Below are positions 57,801 to 63,800 of a stretch of 64,000 nt of DNA, one piece after another. Both the position numbers and the translations under genes were made by a program. Within the stretch, counting starts at the first letter, position 1; every line of letters begins with the position of its first letter. Location: NCBI RefSeq assembly GCF_031851795.1, contig NZ_CP134696.1, positions 2,093,001-2,157,000 of the forward strand, written 5' to 3'. Source of the stretch: Pontibacter sp. G13. Lineage in GTDB: Bacteria; Bacteroidota; Bacteroidia; J057. The notes beneath the pieces were generated by a model. The model saw only the letters and a program-made list of their open reading frames with translations, was not told the origin of the DNA and searched no databases.

Positions 57801-60800
57801 TCCTTGGACGGAAGCATCGGTGAAATTCACTGCGAATGGAATACAGTCAGCCGTATCCGCCACAGTCAAGGCCGCCGTCGGAGGAATAGAGACATTGATC
57901 GAGCCGGAGAGCGTATCCGAATCCGAACAGCCCAACACATTGGTCACCGTCAAGACCACATCGTATGATCCCGGAACTGGATATGAATAGGAAGGATCCT
58001 GCAATGTGGAAGTCCCGCCGTCTCCAAAGTCCCAAGCCCATGTCGCCAGGGTCGTATCGGGAATCGAGGTATCGGTAAAGGTCACGCCGATGGGTTCACC
58101 CGGACAGACATCAGATTGGTCCAAGGTGAAATCTGCAATCGGATGGCTGAGTCGTATGTAGTTGGGACGCAACAGCGAATCCCGACAGCCATTGGCATCG
58201 ATCACCACCAATCCCGCATAGTAATCCCCATCGTCCGTGAAGGTGTAGGTCGGATTGACTTGGTTGATGATGGAATCCGTCGGACCGAATTGATCGCCGA
58301 TAAACCAACGATATTCCACCAGCGGGTAGGCGCTCGTGCTCAAATTGATGAAGCTCGTAGCCTGAGGGGCACAACCCAGCGTATCCGCGGAGAGGAAGTT
58401 GGAGACAGGCAATTCGTAGGATTCCACCGTCTCGGAATAGGTAGTTTCGCAGCCATTGAGGTCGGTGACGGTCAGCGCAACCGTGTAGACGCCCGGATTG
58501 GCCCAGCTATGGGAAGGATGCTGCGCGAAGGTCGAGTCTCCATCCCCAAAGGTCCATTTCCAATTCGTCAGGGCCGATCCCCCTGCTGTACTGACATCCG
58601 TGAAATTCACCAGCAAGGGCGCACAATTGGCCGTATCATCCATCTGAAAACTGGCCACTGGCGGATCAAGTACCGTAATTTCATCCGTACGAATCAACGT
58701 ATCGCGGCATCCCAGGATATTGGTCGTGATCAGCGAGATCGTGTAAAGTCCTGGAGCAGCATAGCTGTGGTTGGGATTCTGGGCAGTGGAGGAAAATCCA
58801 TCACCGAATTCCCATGCCCATGAAACGAGCGTCGTATCCGGAATCGAGGTATCCGTGAATTCCACCCCGATCGGGATATTGGGACAGACCACCGCCGAAC
58901 TCAAGCTGAAATCCGCCACGGGATGCGACAGTCGGATAAACTGCGTTTGGGTCAATGAGTCCACACAGCCATTTTGGTCCGTGACCACCAGCTTTACGTC
59001 GTAATTTCCATCGACCGCATAGGTATGCACGGGTGCTGCGGAGGTAGAGGTATTCCCATCTCCAAAGTCCCAAAACCATGCGACCTTCACATAAGGCGTG
59101 GTCGTGATGTCGGTAAAGGTTATGGCTGTCGGCGCACATCCCACCTCGGTATTGGCCACAAAGTCCACGGCAGGAATCTGCAGGACATCCACATCATAGC
59201 TGATGGAATCCTGGCAGCCATTGGCATCGGTCACCACGAGCTGGACGGTGTAGGTGCCAAAGGTCGAATAGACATAGACCGGATTGGGCACCACCGAAGC
59301 GCCGCCATCTCCAAAATCCCATTGGTACGAAACGATCGGAGCACTTGGGCCGTCCGTCGAAGCATCCGCAAAGGTCACCGTAAGGGGCTGACAACCCTGC
59401 GTAGGCGTATAGGTGAAGTCCGCATCTGGCCTTCCATAGACCTCGATGTAGACGGATTTTTCAAGGGTATCCTGACACCCGAGTGCATCGGTCACAATCA
59501 ATTCGACATCGTAGAACCCCTCGCTGGTGTAAACATGCGTAGGCGTCTGAGTCGCTACTGGAAAAGTACCATCTCCGAAGTCCCAAATCCAGTTGGTCAT
59601 GGAGAAGTTCCCCGTACTCAAGTCATTGAAGGTCACGTCGGTCCCTGGGCAGGTTTTCACTTGGTCTGCCGCGAATTCCGCATCGGGGTGATCCAGTACG
59701 ATATAGTCGGTCTTGGTGATGGAATCCTGACAGCCATTCACATCCGTCACCTTGAGCGAGACCGTGTAGGTACCATCTGCGAAATAGGTGTTGGAGGGAT
59801 TCTGGGTGATGCCATTGGTGCCGTCCCCGAAGTCCCATTCCCAAGCCACAGGCGCATTGGTACCCGTCGTCTGATCGAAAAAGGGAATCGTGGTCGTGGC
59901 ACATCCAACGGTATCTCCAGCCACAAAATCTGCCGTGGGATTGGGATTGATGTAAATGGTCTGGGTGGCTGTATCCCGACATCCGTTCCCATCTGCCACA
60001 ATCAAGCTCGCCGTGTAGATCCCCGGAACGGTGTACAGAAATGATGCGGTCGGAGTCGTCGTCCCACTACCGGTCCCAAAGTCCCACGTGTAATCCGTCA
60101 ATGCCGCTCCCACCGGAACACTGGTGCTGGTAAACACGATGTTCTGTGGTACACAAGCACTCGTATCCGAAACCGTGAAGGTAGCCGTGGGAGGATCGTA
60201 AGTGATGACATGATTGGGCTTGTACATCGTATCCGCACATCCGAAAATGTTGGTGACGATCAACTGCACATCGAAGGTGTCTGAGGCATGGTAGATATGT
60301 GTGGGGTTCTGCGAATTGTCAATCGGGGTACCATCTCCAAAGTCCCATGCCCAACCGATTGTGGTGTCGGGAATGGAAAGGTCATTGAAGGAAACGGTCT
60401 GCGGAGGACAGGTAATCCCCGAGTTGGAGGAGAAATCCGCCACTGGGTGCTCAAGCTGAATGTAGTCAGTCCGAGACAGGGAACTCACACACCCATTGGC
60501 ATCGGTCACCTCTAGCGAGACGGTGTAGAATCCATCATTCACATAGGCATGGTTGGGATTCTGCATGGTGGAAGAAGTCCCATCCCCAAAGTCCCAATCC
60601 CAAGCAACTGCAGGAGAAGCCCCCAAGGTCTGATCAGAAAAGGCAACATTGATCGGAGCACACCCATATCTGAAAGCATCGAAATCTACCGGAGGCAATG
60701 CATTCGCAGTGACAGTCCGACTGGTCGTTCCGGTACAGCCTCTACTGTCTGTCACCGTGAGGGTAACCGTATGCGTGCCAGCATCAGAATAGATATGCGG

Positions 60801-63800
60801 CAGAATGGTCTGGCCATTATCCTGAAATCCATCCCCAAAATCCCATTCGTAGTCCACCAACGGAAAATCTCCCGTCGATGCGTCCGTGAAGGTCACCGGA
60901 AATGGAATACATCCCGTCAGGGGGGTACCGGAGAAAATCGCTGTCGGCGGTTCGGTCACCCGAATCTCCAGCGGCGTCGCCAAAGTATCCGAACAACCAT
61001 CCAACGTAGTCACCTGAAGATTGACGACATAGGTTCCGGTGTCCAAGAAAGTATGGACCGGGTGAATGTCGGTCGAGGTGTTTCCATCCCCGAATTCCCA
61101 AAAGTACCCGATGATGGGGCGCTCGGAAGTGGTGGTGTTGGTGAAGGAAATCGTTTCCCCCAAACAGATCTCGGTGAGATTGGCCGTGAAGCCCACTTGC
61201 GGAAGTGCCAAGATTGTGATGTTGTTGGGATTCGTGATAGGCACTTGACACCCACCCGCATCCTCCACCAACAAGATCGGATTGGCAATGGTATCCGTGG
61301 TGTAGGTGTGATTGGTCGTTGTACCGGCACCTCCTACCCCATCTCCAAAGTCCCACTGGTAGGTGAAGGATGGATCAGGGCTATTGACCGTGAAGGTCAC
61401 ATTCAGTGGTTGGCAACCCAAGGTAGGGAAGAAACTGAAAGAGCCCGAAGGTCCTGCGATGTTGATGAAATTGGGCGTGGACACCGTGTCGCGACACCCC
61501 AGCGCATTGGTCACAATCAGTGTGATGTCATAGGCTCCCGCCCGGGCGTAAATTTTGGAAGGATTCGCCAAGGTCGAAATACTCCCATCGCCAAAGTCCC
61601 AATAGTAGTCCGTCACATCTGCAGAAGATACATCCGAGAAATTGACCAGCAACGGAGGACAGGTGGCATTGGTACTATCCGCCACAAATGCCGCAGTCGG
61701 TTTGCCCACTGAGATGTAATTCAAGCGCCCGTCGATATCCGTACAACCGTTGATGTCTGTCACCACCAAAGTCACCGTGTAATTGGCATTGGCGGGATAA
61801 AGGTGCGTGGGATCTGGAACCGTAGAAGAGGTCCCATCGCCAAAGTCCCAGAGATAGCTCAGACCGTTTCCGGTGGAGAGGTTGGTGAATGAGATGAACC
61901 CGCCCGGACAAGACAAAGTATCCGCCGAGATGAAATCCGCATCGGGCTGAGTGGGCAGGATCAGATCGGTTCGCGTAATCGTATCCTGACAGCCGTTGGC
62001 ATCCAACACTGTCAGCGTTACGTCCCAGCTTCCGGCACTCGAAAAGCTGTAGGTTGGATTAGGGCCGACGGCTACCCCACCATCTCCAAAGTTCCAGACA
62101 TAGTTGACAATGCTCGAACTGGGCGAGGGAGTGGAAGTACTTGTGAAGGTCACCGGAAGCGGCGCACAGCCTGTCTGGATATTCTGGGTGAAGTCTGCGG
62201 ACGGCCCCACAGTGTTGATGTAATTCGTCAGGGTCAGCGTATCGGCACAGATCCCATCCGAAGCCACCAATTGGACCGTGTAGACGCCCGGGCTATCGTA
62301 GGTATGGCTGGGACTTGCGTCGGTGGAAATATTGCCATCGCCAAAATCCCAGAGGTAATTGATCGTCCCCACCGAGTTGTTCACAAATCCCACCGTCATC
62401 GGTGCACAGCCAAAAGTCGTCGGCGCGGAGAAGTTGGCAATGGGATTGGTCATCGCGATCTGTTGGGTCATCTGGTTGACACACCCCAGAGTCGAATCCG
62501 TGACCGTTAGCGTGACATTGAACAGGCCAGCCGTGTTGAAGGTATGATTGGGATTCTGTGTAGTGGATGTATTGCCATCCCCAAAATCCCAGAACCACTG
62601 ATTGGCACCGCTGGAAATATCGAAAAACTGGACATCTACCGGTGGATTACACCCCTGCGCAGGGGTGAAAGTAAAATCTACCAACGGCCCTACCACTTGG
62701 ATGAATTGAGGCTCGATAATCGTATCTCTACATCCGAGATATTCCGCGATGTGCAGAATAGAAAAGAACCCAGTATCCTGATAGATATGATTGGGATTCT
62801 GGAGATTGTTCCCAGTGCCATCCCCGAAGTTCCAGGAGAAATCAGTCGCACCTCCTGTGGACAGATCCGTAAAGCTCACATTCTGTCCAACACAGACAAT
62901 CCGAGGCGTCGCATCGAATGCGGCTGTAGGACGGGTGCCCGCCTCGATATATTGATAGATCTCGGTATCCTGACACCCCGAAGCAGTCGTAACTGTCAGC
63001 GAAACCGTGTATTGCCCCGGCGTGGTGTAGACATTGGTGGGATTCTGCAACCCGGAGATATTTCCATCGCCAAACGCCCAGACATAGCTGACAATCGGAT
63101 CGGTAGCTGAAGTACTCAAGTCCAGAAAATTGACACTCAGCGGTACACATCCTTCATCCTGACTGACCGCAAAATCCGCATCTGGCTCCTGAAGCACCAC
63201 GAGATTGGGAATCAATTCCGTCGCTTGGCAGCCATCGGCAGTGGTAACCGTCAAGGAAACATCGTAGGTTCCCGAGGTGGAATAAGTCGTCGTGGGGTTC
63301 TGTCCGAGGGAGAAATTGCCATTCCCGAAATCCCATTCCCACGAAATGATGTTTCCGGTGGAATTGTCATTGAAGGAAACCAGCAAAGGACTGTTACACC
63401 CGATATTATTCGAAGCGGTAAAAGAGGGAGCCGGAGCTGGAAAGACCGTCACGACATTCGTCAGCGCCGTAAAGTCCGAACATCCACCCGAATTGTTCGC
63501 GGTTAGGGATACGGTATAGGTCCCCGGGACCGAGTAGGTATGTGTGGGATTCGTTCCAGTCGAAGTATTGCCATCCCCAAAATTCCATGTGTAGCTATCC
63601 GCACCCACCGAGAGATTCTGGAATTGCGCAGGCTGCCCCAGACAGACCGTTGTGGTCAGCCCCGTGAAGCTGGCCGTGGGATTGTTGATCACCACGAAAT
63701 TCTGCTTCGTCTCCTGCTCTTGGCATCCATTGAGATCCGTGACGGTCAAAGTCACCTCGTGGTCACCTGCAGACAGGTAGGTGTGAAGCGGATTCGGCGA

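Noticed and set aside
43377-61712. Long plus-strand reading frames (up to 428 codons) antisense to the giant PKD gene, many sharing phrases such as ISKVP
   Set aside because: They are the exact antisense of the repeated W.FGDG coding sequence; they share its periodicity, start and stop irregularly and match no protein family.
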